Shown here: in pieces, positions 56,401 through 64,000 of the stretch | Position numbering within the stretch: the first letter of the stretch is position 1 | Layout: every line of letters starts with the position of its first letter | DNA from: CBDFKK01 sp965248815 | GTDB taxonomy: Bacteria > Pseudomonadota > Alphaproteobacteria > SMXP01 | Reading direction: 5' to 3' | Length of the DNA stretch: 64,000 nucleotides | Assembly (NCBI GenBank): GCA_965248815.1 | Contig: CBDFKK010000008.1 | Span: 248,001-312,000 of the forward strand | Notes under the pieces: generated by a model | The model's database searches: none | What the model saw: only the letters and a program-made list of their open reading frames with translations | What the model was told of the DNA's origin: nothing | Position numbers and translations under genes: made by a program

Positions 56401-57453
56401 TCAGTCAACTTGCTTCAACGAGTCAGCAACATTGTTGGCTATTTCTTCAGGCAACCAAGACATCCACAATTCCGTGTTCTCGCGGAGAAATCGAACTGCC
56501 GCGTCTTCGCTGGTTGCGGAACTGTCGGCCTGCATGACCGCTAACGCGTCGCTGACCATTTGATTGGTCGTTTCATATTTTGCAAGAAAGTCTATCAATT
56601 CCGGTGCCGAGTCTTTGAAGTCAAGGTTTACGCCCACAACAACTGGCACAAGCGGGTATGCGACCGGACTTGAATAGTCGTCCAATTCGGACATCGACTT
56701 CCAGGCTTGCTCTGTATATGGAGGCTCTTCAAGCATAACAAGATCATACTTGCCCAAAATCCATGTCGGGCCCCAGTAGTAAGCCACAAAAGGCTTGCCG
56801 CGCTCATAGTTTGAGGCAATGGCGGCTGCAAGCGCGGCGCCGGTGCCCGGTCTAAAGTTTGTGAAATGAGTGAGCAGTCCATAGCCTTCTAGTTTCTTGG
56901 TATTAATCTGCTCGCAGCTCCACCCCAAAATGCAGTTATAGAAACGGCCCTTTTGGGGCTCCTCCGGATCAGTCAAAAGCGACTTATATTGAGGCAAATC
57001 GAAAACGGATCGAAGCTCAGGAGCAACTGGCTCGATATTGCGTCCCGCATCGCCTTCAATCATATAACGCGGAACATAGAAGCCTTGCACGGCATCAGGA
57101 AAATTCACACCGGCTTCAGCCACCTCTCCAGCTTCAAGTCCTTTCAACCAACTTTCAGTAATGTTGTCGCGCCATACTTCCATCATGACGTCAACATCGC
57201 CACGGCGCAGTCCAGCAATAAGCGGAATCGTCGTGCCTGGCACCGTCTCGGTGGGACATCCATATCCTTGTTCCATGATGTAGCTTGCCACAGAAGTATG
57301 AAAGGCATTGCTGTCCCAGTCGAGACCGGCAAACACAACGGGTCGATCAATTGGACAGGAGCCTGAAACCAAGCGCTCAGCATCGTCGCTGCAGCCCGAT
57401 AACGCCACAACGGCAAAGAGTAAAAGGCGCCATCTTAAAAGATGCTTGATCAT
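56401..57453 (-). CDS. Glycine betaine/choline-type ABC substrate-binding lipoprotein
   Basis: A 350-residue OpuAC/ProX-type binding protein. The N-terminus is a lipoprotein signal (LLRWRLLLFAVVALSGC), starting at ATG 57453. The mature part shows the family opening VVFAGLDWDSNAFHTSVAS, YIMEQGYGCPTE, then GDVDVMMEVWRDN and the second-lobe FVAYYWGPTWILGKYDL with aromatic residues suited to a quaternary-amine cage. The cognate ABC permease and ATPase are not in the window, so it is either an orphan or served elsewhere. It heads the operon-like series with glpK 30 bp downstream. Confidence 0.9.
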   Translation of the reverse strand: MIKHLLRWRLLLFAVVALSGCSDDAERLVSGSCPIDRPVVFAGLDWDSNAFHTSVASYIMEQGYGCPTETVPGTTIPLIAGLRRGDVDVMMEVWRDNITESWLKGLEAGEVAEAGVNFPDAVQGFYVPRYMIEGDAGRNIEPVAPELRSVFDLPQYKSLLTDPEEPQKGRFYNCILGWSCEQINTKKLEGYGLLTHFTNFRPGTGAALAAAIASNYERGKPFVAYYWGPTWILGKYDLVMLEEPPYTEQAWKSMSELDDYSSPVAYPLVPVVVGVNLDFKDSAPELIDFLAKYETTNQMVSDALAVMQADSSATSEDAAVRFLRENTELWMSWLPEEIANNVADSLKQVD

Positions 57454-57626
57454 TGCGGCACTCTCACGCGGTCGACTAATTAGAAAGCGCAGCTCAACAT
57501 GGGCTAGCGATTTAGGCAAGACTGCAACGCCAATTAAACCGACGTTAAGCGAACTGGTATAGCTTAGTTACCGAATGTCGAAGCCTCGTTTTTTGAACAC
57601 GGCTAAAACAACTGACTACAATAGGC

Positions 57627-58616
57627 ATGAAGGTGTCCCTCAAAGAGACCTCTGCATTGGCAGACTTGAGCATCGAAAAACTTGAAGGTGAAGCGCTCGC
57701 TTTAATTGACCGCGCTTCGATTGAAGTTCGAATGGGTCTTGCACAAGAGCTCGCGTTTTCCAAATCCGCCGACCACGCTGTAGTTCTTCGCCTTTCAAAA
57801 GATCAAATTGAAGTTGCCGAGCTGCTCTTGGAACACTCACCCATTCTTCAAGCTGAGGATCAGCTCCGCTTAATAGAGTCTGGATCCGAAAGTCGCTGGC
57901 GCCTTCTTTCCAAAAAGACGGACCTTACGAACCGCGTGATATTGGCGCTTATCGCCACCAAATCGACAATTGTGATGAAGACTCTTGCCAACAATCATGG
58001 CTGCGAGCTTTCATACGCGGCACGTGGCGCTATGTTGCAAAAGAGTAAATATCATCGAGATCTCCAAATATCGCTACTGCTGAGACCCGATCTCACCAAG
58101 CAAGAAGCAACAACAATGCGAAGTTGGGTCTCGGAAGAACTCGCTCAATACATTGCCGAGTCCCTGGACGAGCTGGATGAAAATGAAGCCTTCTCAATTA
58201 ACGCCGACGGTGCTCCATCGCTCAGCCTTGTTTCTCAGTGTCAGCGAATGGAAGACAAGGACGCTGCAAATACCGTGAACGACTTGGCGCGATCCGGTAC
58301 GCTGCAGCCGTCGATCCTAATGAAAGCATTACATGCAAAGAACGGCGAGCTATTCTTGGCCGCATTTGCGAAACTGTTGGAGATCTCAGCTGGCAGCATG
58401 AAACATTTCTTTGCTGGATACCGGGCGCCTCGCCTTGCGATTGCGTGTCATGCCGCCGGAATAAACCAAGCCGCATTTCAGACGATGTATCTCTTGATAC
58501 GCCACCTTGATGGTAAGGCGAGCGATGTTCATTCCGCGGAGCTCTTAGAAGCTGGCAAGATATATGGACTTTCCAGCGCTCAAGCTCGCCAAGAAATCCG
58601 AGAGATTTGTGCATAG
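57627..58616 (+). CDS. DUF2336 domain protein 1
   Basis: A 329-residue, largely helical, HEAT-like protein of DUF2336, a family mainly of alphaproteobacteria. Repeated short segments of the form (V/L)xLAxxxxxx(A/V)xxLL are seen through residues 10-130, and the C-terminal half carries LNDLARSGTLQPSILMKAL-like sequence (here VNDLARSGTLQPSILMKAL) that matches a segment of the second DUF2336 gene at 62407. Function is not established. It is monocistronic in appearance, 68 bp before moaA. Confidence 0.82.
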   Translation: MKVSLKETSALADLSIEKLEGEALALIDRASIEVRMGLAQELAFSKSADHAVVLRLSKDQIEVAELLLEHSPILQAEDQLRLIESGSESRWRLLSKKTDLTNRVILALIATKSTIVMKTLANNHGCELSYAARGAMLQKSKYHRDLQISLLLRPDLTKQEATTMRSWVSEELAQYIAESLDELDENEAFSINADGAPSLSLVSQCQRMEDKDAANTVNDLARSGTLQPSILMKALHAKNGELFLAAFAKLLEISAGSMKHFFAGYRAPRLAIACHAAGINQAAFQTMYLLIRHLDGKASDVHSAELLEAGKIYGLSSAQARQEIREICA

Positions 58617-58684
58617 CCGGCAGCGTCCTTGAGACGCAGATCTTTTCTTAGCCAAACGGTCCTTGAAACTGATATCGTCGGCCT

Positions 58685-59758
58685 ATGAACAAGGAATTCA
58701 GCCAAATTGAGCGGTCCGGCGCCCTGCCAATTGAGAAGGACGGCCTTAAGTCCGGTCAGGCGGAACCGATGATCGATCCATTCGGACGGTCAATATCGTA
58801 TTTGCGCGTCTCGGTGACTGATCGCTGCGACTTCCGCTGCATTTATTGTATGTCCGAGAATATGAGCTTTTTGCCCAAGCAAGACATTCTCAGCCTTGAA
58901 GAGCTCGATCAGTTGTGCACGGCCTTCAGCCGTAAGGGGGTCCGCAAGATTCGCATTACGGGCGGCGAGCCGCTAGTCCGGCGCGATATCATGACGTTGT
59001 TTCGCAAACTTGGTCGTCTCGTTGACTCTGGCCAGCTTGATGAAGTCACGCTGACCAGTAACGGTAGCCAACTGTCGCGCTATGCCGAAGAACTTTTTGA
59101 CTGCGGCGTGAGAAGAGTAAATGTCTCACTGGACACTCTGGATGCGGACAAATTTAAACGGATTACGCGTTGGGGCAAGTTGGACCAGGTGCTGGATGGA
59201 ATTAAGTCTGCACGCGCCGCCGGGCTACACGTCAAAATCAATACGGTTGCACTCCGAAACTTCAACGATAATGAACTACCGAGGCTCGTTGAGTGGGCAC
59301 ACGGAGAAGGAATGGATTTGACCCTCATCGAGGCTATGCCAATGGGCGAGGTCGATGAGGATCGAACGGATCATTATTTGCCGCTGTCTATGGTACGAAC
59401 GAGCTTGCAGGAGCGTTGGACGCTTGAAGACATCGACTACAAAACCGGCGGTCCGGCACGGTATGTTCGCGTAAAGGAGACCGGTGGAAAGCTTGGGTTC
59501 ATTACACCACTTACCCATAATTTCTGTGAGACGTGTAACCGCGTGCGTGTCACCTGTACCGGCACTTTATATATGTGCCTTGGTCAAGACGATGCCGCGG
59601 ATTTGAGGGCGCCGCTGCGAGCCAAAGGCAGCGATGAGCTGCTGGACCGTGCCATTGACGAAGCCATCTCGCGTAAGCCTAAAGGGCACGATTTTATCAT
59701 TGACCGTCGTCAAAATAAGCCAGCCGTCGCCCGCCACATGTCAGTGACCGGTGGCTAA
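58685..59758 (+). CDS. moaA: GTP 3',8-cyclase MoaA
   Basis: A radical-SAM enzyme (357 residues) that converts GTP to the cyclised precursor of molybdopterin. The N-terminal cluster motif is C48-x3-C52-x2-C55 (CDFRCIYC), the C-terminal cluster is C281-x2-C284-x13-C298, and the essential C-terminal double Gly is present (SVTGG). A roughly 30-residue N-terminal extension precedes FGRSISYLRVSVTDRC. It begins a tight series with nadK (38 bp) and the AbrB-family gene. The molybdoenzyme at 51658 is a possible client; no other moa genes are in the window. Confidence 0.96.
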   Translation: MNKEFSQIERSGALPIEKDGLKSGQAEPMIDPFGRSISYLRVSVTDRCDFRCIYCMSENMSFLPKQDILSLEELDQLCTAFSRKGVRKIRITGGEPLVRRDIMTLFRKLGRLVDSGQLDEVTLTSNGSQLSRYAEELFDCGVRRVNVSLDTLDADKFKRITRWGKLDQVLDGIKSARAAGLHVKINTVALRNFNDNELPRLVEWAHGEGMDLTLIEAMPMGEVDEDRTDHYLPLSMVRTSLQERWTLEDIDYKTGGPARYVRVKETGGKLGFITPLTHNFCETCNRVRVTCTGTLYMCLGQDDAADLRAPLRAKGSDELLDRAIDEAISRKPKGHDFIIDRRQNKPAVARHMSVTGG

Positions 59759-59796
59759 GTAAGCGCTACCACTTTACTCAGATTGCCACCTGCTCC

Positions 59797-60564
59797 ATGA
59801 CCTATGAAAAGATCTGCTGTCTGGCGAGCGAAAGCCCGGACGCCCAGAAAGCAAGGGCAAAGTTGGACGCGCGATATGCATGCGTTACAGCAGATCAAGC
59901 CGAAGTCATAGTTGCATTGGGTGGTGATGGATTCATGCTTCAAACGCTCCATGACCATCTTTACCGGTCGATCCCAATCTATGGCATGAATTTCGGCTCC
60001 GTCGGATTCCTAATGAACACGTTTGAGGAAAACGGCCTCCTGGAACGCTTGCAAAAAGCAGAATTGGCCAAGATCCATCCACTCACTATGAAAGCGCGAA
60101 CAGCGAACGGTGAAACCGTAGAGGCTCTGGCAATCAATGAAGTTTCATTACTGCGCGAGACCCGGCAAACCGCAAAATTGCAAATATCGGTGGATGGTAA
60201 AACGCGACTGTCGGAACTAATCTGCGACGGCATCATTGTGGCAACCGCGGCCGGCAGCACCGCTTACAACTTGTCTGCTTATGGCCCCATTATTCCAATC
60301 ACAGCCAATCTTTTGGCCGTAACGCCAATTAGCGCATTCCGACCGCGGCGTTGGCGAGGCGCTTTGCTGCCTCAAGATGCTAGAATTGAGATAGAAGTAC
60401 TGGACGCAGACAGACGACCAGTGAGTGCCGTCGCCGACAACAAAGAATTGCGTGATGTGGTCGAAGTGCGTGTCGAAGAAGATCGTTCAACCAAAATTTC
60501 AATTCTATTTGACGAGGGCCACAGCCTAGAAGAGCGTATTTTGACTGAACAGTTCGCCTATTAG
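59797..60564 (+). CDS. nadK: NAD kinase
   Basis: ATP-dependent NAD kinase of 255 residues producing NADP. The GGDG motif is at residues 42-45 (VIVALGGDGFML), with the NE motif in LAINEVSLLRE and the second conserved block CDGIIVATAAGSTAYNLSA. The short length is usual for alphaproteobacterial NadK. It sits 38 bp after moaA and 31 bp before the AbrB-family gene, suggesting co-transcription. Confidence 0.95.
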   Translation: MTYEKICCLASESPDAQKARAKLDARYACVTADQAEVIVALGGDGFMLQTLHDHLYRSIPIYGMNFGSVGFLMNTFEENGLLERLQKAELAKIHPLTMKARTANGETVEALAINEVSLLRETRQTAKLQISVDGKTRLSELICDGIIVATAAGSTAYNLSAYGPIIPITANLLAVTPISAFRPRRWRGALLPQDARIEIEVLDADRRPVSAVADNKELRDVVEVRVEEDRSTKISILFDEGHSLEERILTEQFAY

Positions 60565-60595
60565 TGTCGCGACGGTTTTCAGCTCGGGCCTTTAA

Positions 60596-61672
60596 TTGTC
60601 CACTCCCCTCCACACCGACACTCAAGCCAGTAGCGCCACATTACGCCGTGCGGGGCTGACCCTTTCGCTTGGCCTGGTCGGCGGCGCTGTTTTTGCTGCC
60701 CTCGGCGTTCCCCTGGCATGGCTTATGGGTGCATTAGTTGTAACCATTGTCGGGATTTTTGCCGGTCTCAAACTTGCCGTTCCCAATTCCCTACGAATGG
60801 CAATGGCTTCTGTGCTTGGCGTCATGATTGGTTCAACGTTTACACCCGACATCCTTGCCGGCTTGGCGCTGTGGTGGCCAAGCGTCATCCTATTGCTTGT
60901 CGTGATTGCCATAATGTCGGCCACAGGTACGGCATATTTCCGATTGATTGGTGGATTTGATCAGCCTACCGCCTATTTCTCAAGCGCGCCCGGTGGCCTC
61001 AGTGAAATGGCGCTTGTAGGCGACTCGTTTGGAGGCGACATTCGCCTCATTACGCTCGTCCATGCGACACGGGTAGCGGTCGTCGTGACCGTCGTGCCGT
61101 TCTTTTTTAGAATTTTTTACGGACTCGACGCGCCTCCCCTCCCCGCTGACGGCAGCGGCCTTTTCGCGATCCCGCTCAATGAGAGTCTTGTATTGATTCT
61201 TTGTGCCGTGATTGGCATTCCGGTTGCCAAGATGCTGCGTTTTCCGGCCCCTGCGTTTATCGGACCGTTGATACTCAGCATCATTGTCCACATGAGCGAA
61301 CTCAGCAGGGCAACACCTCCTTTCGCTCTCATTGCGGTCGCCCAAGTCGTATTGGGAGCCTCCGTCGGATGCCGATTTAGCGGCCTTCAATTCCGACATA
61401 TTTGGCGCACGTTGCTCGTCGCAGTGGGCGCCGCTCTTCTATTTATCGCTATTGCCATTGTCGCAGCATCCTTTGCAGCCCCATTTTTAGGTCTCGACAT
61501 AGCCTCGTTGGTTCTTGCGCTGACGCCAGGTGGGGTCGTGGAAATGGGCCTCGTGGCATTATCGATGGGAGTCAGCACAGCATACGTGTCGACCATACAC
61601 ATCATCCGCATAACCATACTTGTTGCCGCCATGCCGATTGTGTATCGCCTGACAAAGAACAAGCTTAGATAA
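60596..61672 (+). CDS. AbrB-family (ammonia monooxygenase-like) membrane protein
   Basis: A 358-residue integral membrane protein with two homologous halves and about ten helices. Each half carries the family's conserved loop: SSAPGGLSEMALVGDSFGGD and LALTPGGVVEMGLVALSMG. This is the AbrB/DUF family once called putative ammonia monooxygenase; its members are probably transporters of unknown substrate and are unrelated to the DNA-binding AbrB. The start is uncertain: no ATG is near, and TTG 60596 is the first open codon with weak signals. It is probably co-transcribed with nadK. Confidence 0.85.
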   Translation: MSTPLHTDTQASSATLRRAGLTLSLGLVGGAVFAALGVPLAWLMGALVVTIVGIFAGLKLAVPNSLRMAMASVLGVMIGSTFTPDILAGLALWWPSVILLLVVIAIMSATGTAYFRLIGGFDQPTAYFSSAPGGLSEMALVGDSFGGDIRLITLVHATRVAVVVTVVPFFFRIFYGLDAPPLPADGSGLFAIPLNESLVLILCAVIGIPVAKMLRFPAPAFIGPLILSIIVHMSELSRATPPFALIAVAQVVLGASVGCRFSGLQFRHIWRTLLVAVGAALLFIAIAIVAASFAAPFLGLDIASLVLALTPGGVVEMGLVALSMGVSTAYVSTIHIIRITILVAAMPIVYRLTKNKLR

Positions 61673-61851
61673 CGATCCATTTACAATCATTAGTAATACG
61701 TAAACGAACGCCGCTTGCCGCGTACGCCCAAGTGCAGATCCATGTTTGTTTTACATTAGGGATATGGAAAGGCCAAAACATGCATAGTCTCATCGATTTC
61801 TATAGATCGGAATCTGAAATCATCATTTCAATTGAGCGGCAAGGTGAAACG

Positions 61852-62352
61852 ATGGCTGATAAACAAAAAATTGAGATCGTTAAGGCTCCCAATACACTTC
61901 AGACCAAGGTTGGAGGTAAGCTACCTGCAGTTGATGAGGACGCGATCGCGAGGGCTGAAAAGGCCCTTGAGAACCTCAAAACCGAATTCGCTCAATGGAT
62001 TGATGAAGACATAGAGAAGCTCGATGCTGCTCGAAAGGCCGTCGCGGAACAGAATGCATCTAATGAAAGCGTCGAACATCTAAAGCTAACGGCTCATGAC
62101 CTAAAAGGATTGGGCCAGACCTACGATTTTCCCCTCGTCGCACGGCTTGCCTCATCCTGGTATAATCTTCTAGAAAACCTGCCGGTCGAGGTCAATCTGC
62201 CAAAAGAGTTGCTGGACGCCCATGTTGAAGGTATTCGAGTTGAAGGTATTCGAGCCATGGTCCGCCATGACGTGAGAGAAACCACCGACAAAACCGGCGT
62301 GGCACTCGCCACAGAGCTGGAAGAGCTCGTGAGCGCAGCCGTCAGCCAGTAA
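61852..62352 (+). CDS. Hpt domain phosphotransfer protein
   Basis: A 166-residue protein with a histidine phosphotransfer domain. The phospho-accepting His is His82 in LTAHDLKGLGQTYDFPLV, the usual AHxLKG motif with a small variation. The N-terminal 40 residues are charged and probably disordered. AAGGTGAAACG precedes ATG 61852; the frame stays open to 61732 without support. Standing alone, it would relay phosphate between a separate hybrid kinase and response regulator. It is convergent with the second DUF2336 gene. Confidence 0.82.
   Translation: MADKQKIEIVKAPNTLQTKVGGKLPAVDEDAIARAEKALENLKTEFAQWIDEDIEKLDAARKAVAEQNASNESVEHLKLTAHDLKGLGQTYDFPLVARLASSWYNLLENLPVEVNLPKELLDAHVEGIRVEGIRAMVRHDVRETTDKTGVALATELEELVSAAVSQ
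62224..62253 (+). repeat. 15-bp perfect tandem duplication inside the Hpt gene
   Basis: GTTGAAGGTATTCGA occurs twice in direct succession (62224-62238 and 62239-62253), encoding VEGIR twice at residues 125-134. It keeps frame and lies after the phosphotransfer helices, so it should be tolerated. Confidence 0.9.
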
Positions 62353-62380
62353 ACGTTCCAAGAAATCTAAATCGTCTGAT

Positions 62381-62402
62381 CGATGAGGCCGACGGCCTAT
62401 CG
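62381..62402. terminator. Possible bidirectional terminator hairpin
   Basis: Between the convergent Hpt and DUF2336 genes, CGAT-G-AGGCC and GGCCT-ATCG pair around a GAC loop (9 pairs with one bulge). T tracts are weak on both sides, so it is a likely but not strong terminator for both genes. Confidence 0.4.
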
Positions 62403-62406
62403 TAGT

Positions 62407-63534
62407 TTATGCCGCCTGGTTTTGGTCGACAGAGCGACCCAACGCATCGATCAAATAATCAATATCGTCAGCATCTATATTGTCGTACTGCGTTAGAATG
62501 CGCTCGATCATTCGGTCACGAAAGCGCTCCCGGTCGCGGTCGCCGCCGTCATAATCCGTCTCCTTGAAGACATCGACGGCGATGCGAAATGCAGGAAAGT
62601 ACACCTCCGAAATTCCCGTCTTTTGAAACACGGCTTGAAGACCGAGTGATCCGGCATCATGAATCATCAGGCCTGCTTTTTCGGCTGACACTCCGCACAT
62701 TTCGGCCATGCCCGCCTCAAAGAACCGCATATCACCCGTGCACAGGGCACGTAGCATCAAGGAGGCCGTCAAACGGCCGTTTTGTTTTAGCTGCTGAGCA
62801 AGCTTAGATACATCTTCTGCTTGAGCTGCCAGCTCCACTAAGTCCACGGTTGCTCTTTCGCGGCTATCTTGTGCAATTCTATTAGCTTGCGCGTCCGAAA
62901 GTGCATGACGCTCCACAAGATAAGTCTGCAATTTGCCGGAGACCATCGTCACAAGACGCTCGGCGACCGTGATCGGTAATTCGGATCGATTTGCCAAAGA
63001 CTCTTGAACATCCTCGAACTTACCGTGGCGGTCGAGTAGTTCAGAATATGTCGTCTCGCTGATTGTGGCGCCATCGTTTGAGACGAGTTTGGCAACAGCT
63101 TCACCATTGTCAGTCTCGACCAAAGCAACGGCTACTTTGTCGCTCACTTGCGGGCGACCAGCTATCGCGATCTGTTTGCTACCTCGGCCGGAATTTACGA
63201 TTTCGATGAGGTCGTCATCGGTAAAAACTGGCGACGACTCCAAAAGAGGAACGGCAACGGAATCTATGTCCTTTGCCAAAGCTAACGCGACATCCCGTGG
63301 TACATCGTCGGCATAGCGCAGGCTTTCAGACAGAGACTTGCGGACCAATTCAGCGGCATCCTTGACCAGCGTTCTCAAGATACTGTTCGCCAGCTCTCGC
63401 TCCTCTTCAGTGAGGCTCGTTGTGTCGATTTGTTGCGCTACTTTCCTAGCTACATCGGCGCGAACGTCATCTGACGGATTCTGGAGCAACTCCTGAATAT
63501 CATTTTGACTTAATTTTGAACCTTTTTTGGGCAC
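62407..63534 (-). CDS. DUF2336 domain protein 2
   Basis: A 375-residue helical protein of the DUF2336 family, distant paralogue of the product of 57627-58616. It contains repeated helical segments (VRADVARKVAQQ; VRKSLSESLRYADDVPRDV), the shared LAQQLKQNGRLTASLMLRAL block, and a C-terminal acidic tail (NIDADDIDYLIDALG). The start is GTG 63534 with GGAG 8 nt upstream. No function is established; regulatory scaffolding is a guess, as similar genes sit near signalling proteins. It adjoins an Hpt gene in convergent orientation. Confidence 0.82.
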   Translation of the reverse strand: MPKKGSKLSQNDIQELLQNPSDDVRADVARKVAQQIDTTSLTEEERELANSILRTLVKDAAELVRKSLSESLRYADDVPRDVALALAKDIDSVAVPLLESSPVFTDDDLIEIVNSGRGSKQIAIAGRPQVSDKVAVALVETDNGEAVAKLVSNDGATISETTYSELLDRHGKFEDVQESLANRSELPITVAERLVTMVSGKLQTYLVERHALSDAQANRIAQDSRERATVDLVELAAQAEDVSKLAQQLKQNGRLTASLMLRALCTGDMRFFEAGMAEMCGVSAEKAGLMIHDAGSLGLQAVFQKTGISEVYFPAFRIAVDVFKETDYDGGDRDRERFRDRMIERILTQYDNIDADDIDYLIDALGRSVDQNQAA

Positions 63535-63763
63535 CGCTTATTCTCCGAATTGCTTAAGTGAAGTGCGCGCACCAATACACGTGATTGGCCGCGTCTCAGT
63601 CTGTCCCACCTAACATTGTGCGGAAAATGAGTTAACGCACACCTTATGCGAGAGCGGTTCTCCTAAAATTGAACTGCTGGCCTATTTCAGGTTTTCGTTG
63701 GTAAACGACTTGTTAATGACTGTGCACCTCGTGCAGTTTTCCCAATTCCAAACCGAGATCGAT

Positions 63764-64000
63764 CTAGCTCGAGCTGAGTGCGAGTTTGGGAAAACCACAA
63801 ACGGTTACAGCAAGCAAACCAGCCGCCACCGCATAGGCTGCTAGAAGCAACGCAGTGACTTCAATAGAAATGCCCCAGTCTGTCAGCAATCCCATCAGTG
63901 CCGGCGATACCGCCGTTCCAAAGACGGTCAGCCCTCCCGAAAGGGCACGAATAGCACCCAGGTGAAGCACGCCGTAGAGCTCAGCCCACATCGCAATGGA
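63764..64000 (-). CDS. MFS transporter, C-terminal fragment at window edge
   Basis: Only the last 78 or so codons are inside the window; the gene continues past the right edge. The fragment has two hydrophobic helices (GGLTVFGTAVSPALMGLLTD; VTALLLAAYAVAAGLLAVTV) with the MFS-like MWAELYGVLHLGAIRAL segment before them. It reads as the end of a major facilitator transporter. Substrate and start cannot be judged. A 229-bp gap with no visible gene separates it from the DUF2336 gene. Confidence 0.65.
   Translation of the reverse strand, partial: SIAMWAELYGVLHLGAIRALSGGLTVFGTAVSPALMGLLTDWGISIEVTALLLAAYAVAAGLLAVTVCGFPKLALSSS

Noticed and set aside
60596..61672. AbrB transition-state DNA-binding regulator
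   Set aside because: The protein is polytopic membrane; it only shares the family name with the DNA-binding AbrB.

Overview
The window reads as a chromosomal segment of an alphaproteobacterium of moderate GC content. The evidence is the tRNA-Tyr/tRNA-Gly/tuf/tRNA-Trp/secE/nusG/rplKAJL/rpoBC block, two DUF2336 proteins and an Hpt protein of alphaproteobacterial type, a DUF3047 protein, and a type I secretion / RTX repertoire. I cannot place the order or genus from sequence alone.

Layout. (1) 1-13,044, minus strand: translation/transcription block, with rpoC cut by the left edge. (2) 13,261-16,546: rlmB, metG, a DUF1761 membrane protein and tRNA-Thr. (3) 16,558-19,754: two tandem paralogous RTX proteins made almost only of calcium-binding nonapeptides. 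(4) 20,200-26,756: a methyltransferase, a frameshifted DUF3047 gene, an aspartoacylase-like hydrolase, an exported VOC protein and a YbhG/F/R-like drug-efflux ABC operon. (5) 27,101-43,887: the most unusual region. A minus-strand operon encodes two T1SS ABC exporter subunits (one with a ruined ATPase site), the HlyD-type adaptor, a small YLDPGTGS protein and a NoeA-like methyltransferase. Divergent from it run a 1139-residue RTX/cadherin protein, a cadherin-repeat protein interrupted by an in-frame TAG, and a coupled membrane protein. The two large proteins share N- and C-terminal modules, as expected for co-secreted substrates of the neighbouring exporter. A terpenoid-cyclase-like toroid protein and two small proteins lie at the edge. 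(6) 43,911-51,365: an MdeB-like 2-oxoacid dehydrogenase E1 with a divergent Lrp regulator, then an RND efflux pump and its adaptor. (7) 51,658-57,453, minus: glycine-betaine-type binding protein, glycerol kinase, class II aldolase and a CoxL form II-like molybdoenzyme subunit, closely spaced like an operon. (8) 57,627-64,000: DUF2336, moaA, nadK, AbrB-family permease, Hpt protein, second DUF2336 and the end of an MFS transporter.

Three genes (DUF3047, one T1SS ABC subunit, the coupled membrane protein) are each broken by what looks like one missing base in a G/C homopolymer. The identical signature suggests sequencing or assembly error more than real gene decay. The TAG in the cadherin gene is a substitution and needs a different explanation.

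The best candidate for an undescribed system is in region 5: an apparently heterodimeric, catalytically asymmetric type I exporter with dedicated giant substrates, possible attenuation control, and associated methyltransferase and membrane proteins.
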